Assembly: GCA_028865305.1 (NCBI GenBank)
Contig: JAGWKM010000001.1
Location: 58,762-122,761 of the forward strand
Reading direction: 5' to 3'
DNA from: Patescibacteria group bacterium
Lineage (GTDB): Bacteria; Patescibacteriota; Minisyncoccia; UBA6257; 2-01-FULL-56-20
Length of the DNA stretch: 64,000 nt
Positions 19,284 to 28,070 of this stretch are shown one piece after another. A model generated the notes under the pieces. It was not told where the DNA came from. It did no database searches and saw only the letters and a list, made by a program, of their open reading frames with translations. Made by a program: the position numbers and the translations under genes. How positions within the stretch are numbered: the first letter of the stretch is position 1; every line of letters begins with the position of its first letter.

Positions 19284-19367
19284 GCCGAGGTGGCGGAATT
19301 GGCAGACGCACTGGCTTCAGGTGCCAGCGATCGCAAGATCATAAGGGTTCAAATCCCTTCCTCGGCA
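19284..19367 (+). tRNA. tRNA-Leu (CAG)
   Basis: GCCGAGG/CCTCGGC; CTGGC-TTCAGGT-GCCAG anticodon arm; long variable arm. Confidence 0.93.
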
Positions 19368-19388
19368 CTAAAATAAAATAAAAAATGA

Positions 19389-19513
19389 GCCGAGGAAGGG
19401 GTTCGAAGCGCGGAGGGGGCCGGGGAACCGCGGACGGTTCCCTGCCTGCCGGCAGGCAGGTTTCCAAAAAATTTCGTAAAACGAAATTTTGTTCAAATCC
19501 TTTCCTCGGCACT
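19389..19513 (+). mobile_element. tRNA-3'-end-bounded palindromic element (Leu copy)
   Basis: Inverted copy of tRNA-Leu 3' end (GCCGAGGAAGGGGTTCGAA), internal palindromes, direct copy GTTCAAATCCTTTCCTCGGCACT. Confidence 0.65.
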
Positions 19514-19536
19514 CATTAAATAAAAATTAAATAATT

Positions 19537-21462
19537 ATGATTAAAAAATCAGAATCGAAAGAGCTGATGGAAAATTCAGCGCATGGCCTGCACAGCTTCA
19601 GCGGAACAGGCAAAACTACCGCTCCTTCCCGGCCGCGGATACAACCGCCGGCCATTCGGCCGCGCCCCGCGCGCCCCGCGGTTTCTCCGATAAAAACCGG
19701 CGGCCGCCGGCCGGCGCGATCGACGGCTCCCCGCTCGCCGCGGACGGCATCCTTGCCCCGCTTGGTCCGCGAAATGCATCCGGCCCAGGGGAGCGGCGCC
19801 GAGTCGCTTCGTTTCGTACCGCTCGGCGGATTGGAGGAGGTCGGCCGGAACTGCATGTTTCTTGAATACAAAAATGAGATTGTCCTCATCGACGTCGGTT
19901 TGCAGTTTCCTGAAGATGAAACGCCGGGCATTGATTACATCATCCCGAACGTCCAATATCTCGAAAAGAAAAAAGAACATATCGTCGGCATCGTTTTGAC
20001 GCACGGCCACTATGACCACATTGGCGCCTTGCCGCACCTGCTCGACAAGCTCGGCAATCCGCCGATCTACACGACTTCGATCACGAAGGCCATCATTGAA
20101 AAACGGCAGGAGGACTTCCCGAATTCGCCGAAAATGAAAGTGCAGGTCGTGAAAAACGGCGACGAACTCAAGCTGTCGAATTATTTCGACGCGGTTTTCT
20201 TCGGGGTGCCGCATACCATTCCGGAGACGACCGGTGTTCTCATGAAAACACCGATCGGCAACGTGGTGCACTTCGCCGATTTCCGCATCGATTACAACGA
20301 CGAAGGCGAGCCGCAGGGGCTCGAGGAATTTGAACGCATCGGCCGCATGGGCGTGCACAGTTTCATGATTGATAGCACGAATGCCGAGAAGCCGGGGCAC
20401 TCGCTCTCGGAAAAAACCGTCGAAAAGAATCTGGAGGAGATTTTCAAAAAAGCGGAAGGCCGCATCATCGTGGCGACGTTCGCTTCGCTTCTCACCCGCA
20501 TCGCGGAGATCATCAAAATTTGCGAGCGCATCGGGCGGAAAGTCGCGCTTTCCGGCTATTCGATGAAAACGAATATCCAAATCGCGCAGTCGCTCGGATT
20601 CGTTAAGGCCAAAGAAGGCACGATTATCCCGATCGAGGAAGCCGGCAAGATCCGTGACGAAAAACTGCTGATTCTTTCGACGGGAGCGCAGGGAGAGTCG
20701 AATGCGAGCTTGATGAAAATCATCACGGGCGAGCACCGGCATTTGAAGGTGAAGCCCGGCGACACGTTCGTACTTTCATCTTCAGTCATTCCGGGGAACG
20801 AAAAGAGCGTGCAGACGGTGAAAGACAATCTTGCGCGGCAGGGGGCCATCGTCTACCATTCTTCGTTCGTCGACATCCACTCATCCGGCCACGCGCCGAA
20901 GGAGGACCTGAAGCTTGTGATGAAGCTCATCAACCCGAAGTTTTTGGTGCCGGTGCATGGCTATTATTTCATGCGCGCGGCGAACGGCTTGTCGGCACGG
21001 GAAATCGGCATTCCGAAAGAGAACATCATTTTGATGGATAACGGCGAGGTGGCGGAGCTTACGAAAGATTCGTTCAGGGTGACGGGCGAGACGGTGCCGG
21101 CGTTTTACGTGATGGTCGACGGGCTCGGCGTCGGCGACGTTGAGGAGGTAGTGCTCCGCGACCGCCGGACGCTCGCGCAGGAGGGAATGATTGTGATTAT
21201 TCTGACGATTGACCGGAATAAGGGCGGGAAGCTGCTCAAAAATCCGGACATCATTTCGCGCGGATTCATTTACCTGAAAGAGAACCAGCAGATCATTGAT
21301 GAGATGCGGAAGCGGCTGCGCGGCCTGACGGAGCGGCTGCCGAACTACCGCGAGATCGAGCCGGATTACCTGAAGACGCTGATTCGCGACCAGGTTGGGC
21401 AGTTCCTGTACAATAAGACGCGCCGCCGGCCGATGATTTTGCCGGTGATCATCGAGATATAG
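19537..21462 (+). CDS. rnj: ribonuclease J-family protein with Pro/Arg-rich N-terminal extension
   Basis: GGLEEVGRNCMFLEY, LTHGHYDHIGALPHLL, STGAQGESNASLMKI, VPVHGYYFMRAANGLSAREIGIPKENIILMDNG. Confidence 0.92.
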   Translation: MIKKSESKELMENSAHGLHSFSGTGKTTAPSRPRIQPPAIRPRPARPAVSPIKTGGRRPARSTAPRSPRTASLPRLVREMHPAQGSGAESLRFVPLGGLEEVGRNCMFLEYKNEIVLIDVGLQFPEDETPGIDYIIPNVQYLEKKKEHIVGIVLTHGHYDHIGALPHLLDKLGNPPIYTTSITKAIIEKRQEDFPNSPKMKVQVVKNGDELKLSNYFDAVFFGVPHTIPETTGVLMKTPIGNVVHFADFRIDYNDEGEPQGLEEFERIGRMGVHSFMIDSTNAEKPGHSLSEKTVEKNLEEIFKKAEGRIIVATFASLLTRIAEIIKICERIGRKVALSGYSMKTNIQIAQSLGFVKAKEGTIIPIEEAGKIRDEKLLILSTGAQGESNASLMKIITGEHRHLKVKPGDTFVLSSSVIPGNEKSVQTVKDNLARQGAIVYHSSFVDIHSSGHAPKEDLKLVMKLINPKFLVPVHGYYFMRAANGLSAREIGIPKENIILMDNGEVAELTKDSFRVTGETVPAFYVMVDGLGVGDVEEVVLRDRRTLAQEGMIVIILTIDRNKGGKLLKNPDIISRGFIYLKENQQIIDEMRKRLRGLTERLPNYREIEPDYLKTLIRDQVGQFLYNKTRRRPMILPVIIEI

Positions 21463-21479
21463 AAAGAAGGATGCAAAAT

Positions 21480-21857
21480 TTAAGGATTTCCGAGCCGACG
21501 GACTTCTTCTTGTTTCTCGTTCAACAGCTTTTCCAGTTTTTCCGATAGTTGGTTCAGGGGCGTTGAACCGTCGAAGCCGGAAGTTAACAGGTATTCAATG
21601 CCGCTTTGCAGGTGTTCGAGCGTTTCGATTTCCATGTTGAGCAATTCGCGTTTTGGATCGGCCTCTTCAACGGCTTCTTCATGTTTCTCTAATTTGGGTA
21701 TGTAGGGTGCATTATAAACTCCGCGTCCCGCGCCTCGCGTGGCTGGTTTTTGAGAATTAGCCCCCAATTCCTGGATTTCTTTGCGGAGCCGTTCTTTTTC
21801 CTCTTCGGAAAGCTCGGCCTCCGGGGATTTATCGAAATCGCCTTCTTTTTCCGCCAT
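21480..21857 (-). CDS. coiled-coil hypothetical protein
   Basis: 125 aa charged helical ORF; TATAAT 6 nt before the ATG. Confidence 0.6.
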   Translation of the reverse strand: MAEKEGDFDKSPEAELSEEEKERLRKEIQELGANSQKPATRGAGRGVYNAPYIPKLEKHEEAVEEADPKRELLNMEIETLEHLQSGIEYLLTSGFDGSTPLNQLSEKLEKLLNEKQEEVRRLGNP

Positions 21858-21920
21858 ACCCGCATTATAGGACTTCGCCCGCGGATGGCAAATGGGGCAT
21901 GGCCGTGATATCATTTCGAT

Positions 21921-23006
21921 ATGAAACCCGTCCTTGTCTCCGGCATCCAGCCCTCCGGCCGGCTGCACATCGGGAATTATCTGGGCGCGCTGAAAAACTT
22001 CGTTGATCTGCAAAATTCCGGGAAATACGAGTGTCATTTTTTTATCGCTGACCTGCATTCGCTCACGGAGTCCTTCGAACCGGAAGAAAAGCGCGGGCAG
22101 ATTCTGAATCTCGCGGCGGATTTTTTGGCGGCCGGGATCGATCCGGAAAAATCGGTCATCTTTCAGCAATCCCGGATTCCGGCGCACAGCGAGCTCGCTT
22201 GGATTCTGAATACGATAACGCCGATGGGGGAGCTGGCGCGTATGACTCAATTTAAAGAAAAATCAGAAAAATTTAACGAAAAATATATAGAAGATTTAAA
22301 TTTACGTATTAAATCTGGGCAACCTCTTTCAACAGAAGAAGCTTTGAATAGTGTTTTTGTGAGATTGTCCGTCGCGAATGTCGGTCTGTTTGACTATCCA
22401 GTCCTGATGGCTGCGGATATTTTACTTTATGATGCGGCGGTTGTGCCGGTGGGAGATGATCAACTTCAGCATCTTGAGCTCACGCGCACGCTCGCGCGGA
22501 AATTCAATAAGAAATTCGGCAAAACGTTCATCGAGCCGAAGGATTTGCTTACGAAAACGCCGCGCGTGATGTCGCTCAAAGATCCGGCAAAGAAAATGTC
22601 CAAATCCCAGCCGGAGAGCTGCCTTTTCATCGATGATTCGCCGGAAGAAATCAGGCAGAAAATAGCCCGTGCGACCACCGATTCCGGTTCGGGAGTAAAA
22701 TATGATCCGGAAGAAAAACCCGGGCTTTCGAATTTGCTGGAAATTTATGCGGCATTGGGCGGCAAAGAACCGAAGGCGGTTGCGAAAGAATTCGCCGGCA
22801 AAAATTATTCCGCATTCAAGGCTGCACTTTCGGAACTCGTCGCGGATTATTTCGCCGATTTCCGGAAAAAGAAAAAAGAACTGCTGGCCTCCGGTTCGGA
22901 ATTGGCCACGGTTCTGAAAGCCGGTTCCGAACGTGCTAATATGGCAGCCGAGAAAAAAATCGCGGAAATACGGATGAAAATCGGAATTTCATTAAATAAT
23001 CATTAA
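21921..23006 (+). CDS. trpS: tryptophanyl-tRNA synthetase
   Basis: SGIQPSGRLHIGNYLGAL, HFFIADLHSLTE, DPAKKMSKSQPE. Confidence 0.95.
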   Translation: MKPVLVSGIQPSGRLHIGNYLGALKNFVDLQNSGKYECHFFIADLHSLTESFEPEEKRGQILNLAADFLAAGIDPEKSVIFQQSRIPAHSELAWILNTITPMGELARMTQFKEKSEKFNEKYIEDLNLRIKSGQPLSTEEALNSVFVRLSVANVGLFDYPVLMAADILLYDAAVVPVGDDQLQHLELTRTLARKFNKKFGKTFIEPKDLLTKTPRVMSLKDPAKKMSKSQPESCLFIDDSPEEIRQKIARATTDSGSGVKYDPEEKPGLSNLLEIYAALGGKEPKAVAKEFAGKNYSAFKAALSELVADYFADFRKKKKELLASGSELATVLKAGSERANMAAEKKIAEIRMKIGISLNNH

Positions 23007-23067
23007 AAAACTTTTGACAATTGATTTTGCGTCTTTATTCTGAAAATAAAGGCCGCGAAACCAATTT

Positions 23068-23256
23068 ATGATTAGTATGACACTTGATAAGCTTGCGAGA
23101 TTGATGTCAGATGGTTTTGACGAAATGAAAAGAAGATTTGATCGGCTCGAGATGAGAGTATGCCGGATTGATAACGAGCTTGAGAATTATCGTTTGGAAT
23201 TGAGGGATCACGAAAACCGGATCCAGGGCTTGGAAAGAAAAACGGGGATCGCCTGA
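23068..23256 (+). CDS. small coiled-coil protein
   Basis: LDKLARLMSDGFDEMKRRFDRLEMRVCRIDNELENYRLELRDHENRIQGLE. Confidence 0.5.
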   Translation: MISMTLDKLARLMSDGFDEMKRRFDRLEMRVCRIDNELENYRLELRDHENRIQGLERKTGIA

Positions 23257-23257
23257 A

Positions 23258-23977
23258 ATGAAGCAGCAGACAGAATTGCTTGAGCGGTATAATGACAAGC
23301 TTGCGGAGGTTTACGACGAAGCTTCCCAAAAGCCGGAGTTCGACTGGCGGTCGGCGCGGGAGGTAAGTTCGTTTGTTTTGCCGTACGCGAAGCCTCGTGG
23401 CAAGGTTTTAGATGTCGGCGTGGGTACCGGACAATCATCAGAAGCACTTTACCGGGCGGGGTGTAAGATCACCGGCGTAGACATTTCGCAGAAGATGCTT
23501 GATGCTGCTCGGAAAAAATTTTCTGATTGGGATTTGCGCAAAGCCGACATTGAAAAAGACGTCTTGAAATTTAAAAAAGCATCATTCGATATCATTGTCG
23601 CGTCAGGCATTTTCGAATTTCTGGATGATTTGGAAGGCGTTTTGAAAAAATTGGCAGAACTTCTTGCGCCATCGGGCGTGATTTGTTTCACATTCGAAGA
23701 ATACTTGCCGGAGCACGAACTTCAGCAGTTCAAAGTGGCAGAACTGGGCAGGGGGATAGCAGATCCCGTTCCCGAACAGATTTCTTTCCGGGTGTACCGG
23801 CGCACCCTCGGGGAAATTGGGTTAGTTCTTAAAAAAATTGGAATGGATATCTCAGGACAAAAACAGTTCGTTTCATATTTCAAGACCAACCGAAAGATTC
23901 CAATAATATATCGAGTAATCTTAGCTCGAATGGGAAGGGAACGAAGGATTTCTACTCTACGAAGAAATCCAATCTAG
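23258..23977 (+). CDS. class I SAM-dependent methyltransferase
   Basis: VLDVGVGTGQSSEALYRAGCKITGVDISQKMLDAARKK. Confidence 0.85.
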   Translation: MKQQTELLERYNDKLAEVYDEASQKPEFDWRSAREVSSFVLPYAKPRGKVLDVGVGTGQSSEALYRAGCKITGVDISQKMLDAARKKFSDWDLRKADIEKDVLKFKKASFDIIVASGIFEFLDDLEGVLKKLAELLAPSGVICFTFEEYLPEHELQQFKVAELGRGIADPVPEQISFRVYRRTLGEIGLVLKKIGMDISGQKQFVSYFKTNRKIPIIYRVILARMGRERRISTLRRNPI

Positions 23978-24099
23978 CCTCATCGTCGCAAATTTCAAGT
24001 TTGTGAATTGAGAAAATTTTCCCAGTCCATTGTCCGCCGCCAGCGAAAAGCATGCGGCGGTTTTTTTATTTCCCAATCTTATCGCTCCTGCGGACGCCT

Positions 24100-27000
24100 C
24101 TAAATTTTCCTTATCCCAACCCAAACAGGATCGTTTTCCAGCTTTGTTTCCTCCTCGGCGTCGAATTTTTCGGTACGCTTGTATTCAACGAGTCCTGCGC
24201 CGACATCGGATTTCAACGGCAGTTCGTTCTTTTGGACGGTAGCGCGGATCCCGGCTGGCAATTCGAGATAGAGCGCGATTTTGTCTTTCGGCTCGAGGCC
24301 GGCTTTCTGGCGCAACTCTTGGACCATGCGCGCGAGTTCGCGGAGCAATCCTTCTTCATGCAGCTCCGGTGTGATGGTTATATTCAACTTCGAATCGACT
24401 TCCAAAGTTTTATCAAAAGAAACTTTTTTGACATTGATCTCATCGCGGAGGATCACAAGAAATTCTTCCTTGCCTTCCAGCTCCATATTTTTCACCGTGA
24501 ACTCCGAAAGCGGTTGGCGGACCTTAATTTTTGCATCTGCACGCGCCGCCAATCCCAATGCCGCCAGATCTCGCGCTGTTTGCATGTTTTCAAGAATTTC
24601 ATTCCATGCTCCATGCTCCATGCTCCATTCTCCATTCGCAGGCCATTCCTCCAAATGCACCGATTCCTTTGGCCCGCCGAGCGCCGCGTACAATCCTTCT
24701 GCAAAAAACGGCGTGAACGGCGCAAGGAGTTTGGTCAATGAAAGCAAAACAAAATGGAGCGTCGCTGAAGCGTTTTCGTAATCCGTTCTCCGTTCTCCGT
24801 TCTCCATTCTCCATTCTTTTCCCTGCAGCCGTTTCCGCGAACGGCGGATGTACCAGCGGGATAAATCATCGACGAACGAATCGATTTCGATTGCCGCTTC
24901 GCGGATTTCATAGCGGTCCAATTTTTCGGTCATTGAAGCGGTCAATTCAGCCAATCGCGCGGCGATCCATCGGTCGAGGATATTACGAGAGGAGGATGGA
25001 TCGTGGAGGATGGAGGATGGGGCCGCGTAGGTTTTCCAAAAGACGAATGAATTGTAGATGATCAAATGCGTCCGCCGGAGCGCCTTCGCCACTTCCTGCT
25101 CGTCGAAATTTTTCGGTTCGCCGAACGGCGTGCCGGTGTAGAAATACCAGCGCACCGCGTCGGCGCCGAATTTGTCGATGACCGAAAACGGTTCGACGAT
25201 ATTGCCCTTCGATTTCGACATCTTCTGGCCGAACTTATCATTGATCAGGCCGAACGTGATGACGTTCTTATAGGGCGCTTCAAAACCGAGCGCGGTTGCG
25301 ATGGCAAGCAGGGTGTAAAACCAGCCGCGGGTCTGGTCCATTCCTTCGGCGATGTAGTCGGCGGGGTAAGCGTGCGGCGGTTTTGTTCCATCCCATTCTC
25401 TATTCTCCATTCTCCGTTCTCCGCTTCCTCCAAACGGCCAGTGCACTTCCGCAAACGGCATGGCGCCCGAATCATACCAGACATCCGCCACTTCTTTTAC
25501 GCGCCCCATCCGGTTTCCGCATCGCGGGCACGGAAGCGCGATTTCGTCCGCATAAGGCCGGTGCAGGTCCGCCGCTCCGGTTTCGTTCCGTGGGATGATT
25601 TTGAGCGGCAGTTCCCTGATTTCGGCAAAGCCGATGAATTCGCCCGGTTTCGCCCGTTTTTCATCGATGGCCCGTTTTTCACTCCATCCTTCGGCGACCT
25701 GGAAGAACATCCAGATCGGATACTCGTGCGAAACGATCAGAATATTCTTGCCTTCATATTTCGATTCGCAATCCCGGAGGAATTCCCAAATCCGCGACCT
25801 GAGGTCGCGCACCGACTCGCCGCCCTCGGGCCGCTTTTCAAACCGCGATTCGTAGGTCGGATAAAATTCGGCATATTTCTTGTCGGGCAGGCCGGTGAGC
25901 GTCGGGCCGAGATGGATTTCTTCGATGCGTTTGTCGAATGATACTTCCGGCTTGCCGAGCACGGCGTAGTCGATGGTCTCGGTTTCCTTGGTGCGCGTGA
26001 CGTCGGAGGAAATGATGATGTCGATTTTCTCCCCCTTTTTATCGAGTTGGCGCTTGAATTGGGTAATTGATTTCAAAACTTCTTCCTGGCCGCGCGGCGT
26101 GAGATGCAGGTATTTCCGCTGGCCGGAGTCGATGACGTTGAAGATGTTGCTTTCCGCTTCGCCGTGGCGCATGACCCAATAATGGTTTTTGGGCCCGCCG
26201 GCGAGTTCGTTCAATTCGTCCATGCTGCCGACGATCTCATGCCGGCCGCATTTGCCGCACTCCCAGATCGGCAGCGGCGCGCCCCAATACCGTTCGCGCG
26301 ACAGGTTCCAGTCCTTCACTTCGCGCAGCCATTCGCCGAAGCGGCCTTCTTTCACGTGCTGCGGCATCCAGTTGATCGTTTCATTGCGTTTCAATAATTC
26401 GTTCCGCAGCCTGCTCATCGCGATGAACCAGGATGTGCGGGCATAATAAAGGATGGGCGTGCCGCAGCGCCAGCAATACGGATATTCGTGCGCGTATGGT
26501 TCGATGCGGAGCAGGGCGCCGCGTTGCTTCAGGTGTTCGAAAATGCGTTCTTCGGTTTCTTTCGATTTTGCGTATTCGCCGGCGAGCGCCGGAACGTCTT
26601 TCGTGAACTTTCCTTCCTCATCCACGGTGTGGTGCTGCGGCAGGCCGATTTCCTGCCCGAGCCGGTAATCGTCTTCGCCGTACATCACGGCGGTGTGCAC
26701 GACGCCGGTGCCGTCGGTCGTCGTTACGAAATCCGCCGGATAGATTTTGTAAGAAACCGGCGATTTCAATTTTTCTACATCGAAGAGCGGTTCGTATTCG
26801 AGGCCGACCAAATCCGCGCCGGCGAGCTCGTGTGATTTTCCCGCGTTTTCCAGTCCGATGTCTTTCAATCGGCCTGCGGCAGCGATCACATATTCGCCAT
26901 CTTTTTCTATGGCGCGATATTTGACATTCGGGCCGACTGCGAGCGCCACATTGCCGGGTAAAGTCCATGGGGTCGTGGTCCAAGAAAGAATGTAGATGTG

Positions 27001-27711
27001 ATCTTCGGGTTTGATGAGCTGCGGGCCGATTTTTTGCCCCGGTTTCAATTTGAACTTCAGATAAACCGACTGGTCGGTCGCTTCCTTGTATCCTTGCGCC
27101 AGTTCATGCGACGAGAGCGCGGTGCCGCAGCGCGTACACCAAGGGACTACCTTGTGCCCCTTATAAAGGAGGCCGTTCTTGTGGATTTGCGCCAGGGTAA
27201 ACCAAACCGTTTCGACGTATTCCGGCGAGTAGGTGATGTACGCGTTTTTGAGATCGAGCCAGTAGCCGATCCGTTCCGTGAGCCGCTCCCATTCGTCTTT
27301 ATGGATCCAAACCTGCTCCTGTGCGGCCTTGTTGAATTTCTCGACGCCGAAGGCTTCGATTTCTTTTTTCGTTTTGAACCCGAGCGCTTTTTCGGCTGCC
27401 ATTTCGACCGGCAGCCCGTGCGTGTCCCAGCCGGCGCGCCGCGGCACGTAATAGCCGCGCATGGTCTTGTAGCGCAGCATGACGTCCTTTACGACGCGCG
27501 CGAGCACGTGGTGGATACCCGGCTTCCCGTTCGCGTACGGCGGCCCTTCGTAGAAAACGAATTCTTTTTTGTCCGCTTTTCGGTCTTCGTCTTCCCGTAA
27601 AGATTTCTCGAAAATTTTATTTGATCCCCAAAACGCCAGGACTTCTTCTTCAAGCTTCGGCAGGTTGAATTCACCTTTCAGAAAATCCGGTTTTTCGGAT
27701 GATTTTGGCAT
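24100..27711 (-). CDS. ileS: isoleucyl-tRNA synthetase with embedded histidine-phosphatase domain and repeat-derived inserts
   Basis: PYANGKPGIHHVLARVVKD (HIGH), GQKMSKSKGNIV (KMSKS), DQTRGWFYTLL; insert NHYWVMRHGEAESN...SHEYPIWMFF. Confidence 0.95.
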   Translation of the reverse strand: MPKSSEKPDFLKGEFNLPKLEEEVLAFWGSNKIFEKSLREDEDRKADKKEFVFYEGPPYANGKPGIHHVLARVVKDVMLRYKTMRGYYVPRRAGWDTHGLPVEMAAEKALGFKTKKEIEAFGVEKFNKAAQEQVWIHKDEWERLTERIGYWLDLKNAYITYSPEYVETVWFTLAQIHKNGLLYKGHKVVPWCTRCGTALSSHELAQGYKEATDQSVYLKFKLKPGQKIGPQLIKPEDHIYILSWTTTPWTLPGNVALAVGPNVKYRAIEKDGEYVIAAAGRLKDIGLENAGKSHELAGADLVGLEYEPLFDVEKLKSPVSYKIYPADFVTTTDGTGVVHTAVMYGEDDYRLGQEIGLPQHHTVDEEGKFTKDVPALAGEYAKSKETEERIFEHLKQRGALLRIEPYAHEYPYCWRCGTPILYYARTSWFIAMSRLRNELLKRNETINWMPQHVKEGRFGEWLREVKDWNLSRERYWGAPLPIWECGKCGRHEIVGSMDELNELAGGPKNHYWVMRHGEAESNIFNVIDSGQRKYLHLTPRGQEEVLKSITQFKRQLDKKGEKIDIIISSDVTRTKETETIDYAVLGKPEVSFDKRIEEIHLGPTLTGLPDKKYAEFYPTYESRFEKRPEGGESVRDLRSRIWEFLRDCESKYEGKNILIVSHEYPIWMFFQVAEGWSEKRAIDEKRAKPGEFIGFAEIRELPLKIIPRNETGAADLHRPYADEIALPCPRCGNRMGRVKEVADVWYDSGAMPFAEVHWPFGGSGERRMENREWDGTKPPHAYPADYIAEGMDQTRGWFYTLLAIATALGFEAPYKNVITFGLINDKFGQKMSKSKGNIVEPFSVIDKFGADAVRWYFYTGTPFGEPKNFDEQEVAKALRRTHLIIYNSFVFWKTYAAPSSILHDPSSSRNILDRWIAARLAELTASMTEKLDRYEIREAAIEIDSFVDDLSRWYIRRSRKRLQGKEWRMENGERRTDYENASATLHFVLLSLTKLLAPFTPFFAEGLYAALGGPKESVHLEEWPANGEWSMEHGAWNEILENMQTARDLAALGLAARADAKIKVRQPLSEFTVKNMELEGKEEFLVILRDEINVKKVSFDKTLEVDSKLNITITPELHEEGLLRELARMVQELRQKAGLEPKDKIALYLELPAGIRATVQKNELPLKSDVGAGLVEYKRTEKFDAEEETKLENDPVWVGIRKI

Positions 27712-27823
27712 TTTGTTTACCTTTGCAAACCTTTATTCCCAAACTCTTGAGAACATTGGAATAGCAACTTTAGTCCGCTTAATTCATTCAAAATACCAGA
27801 TATTCCCATAATTTTCCAATAAA

Positions 27824-27853
27824 AAAGCGGGGCCGAAGCTCCGCGCATTTTTT
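27824..27853. terminator. Terminator downstream of the small HTH gene
   Basis: AAAAAAGCGGGGCCGAAGCTCCGCGCATTTTTT hairpin. Confidence 0.6.
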
Positions 27854-28037
27854 ATTTTGTCCTTCGGGAAAGGAGGAGATTGAGGTCGTCCTCGCGGACG
27901 CGGCATTCGATGCCTTTAAAAACCGGCCTTAACGAACCCCTGCCCATCAACCGCCGGACGGATTCTTTGCTGTCGTTCAGGGCTTCCGCTGCCTGAGCGA
28001 TGGTCAGGGAGGGGATATCCGATTTCTTTTCTACCAT
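27852..28037 (-). CDS. small helix-turn-helix (excisionase/MerR-like) protein
   Basis: SLTIAQAAEALNDSKESVRRLMGRGSLRPVFKGIECRVREDDLNLLL. Confidence 0.65.
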   Translation of the reverse strand: MVEKKSDIPSLTIAQAAEALNDSKESVRRLMGRGSLRPVFKGIECRVREDDLNLLLSRRTK

Positions 28038-28070
28038 ATGTACCCCGCTTATTAAAAGGTAGCAAACCAA

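Noticed and set aside
19381-19515. Second tRNA-Leu gene
   Set aside because: Only the 3' end is present, in direct and inverted copies around palindromes; no anticodon arm.
24592-24645. GGAGAATGG/CCATTCTCC tandem tracts as CRISPR or classical microsatellites
   Set aside because: Units are 7-9 nt with no spacers, imperfect, and often in opposed orientation; not CRISPR.
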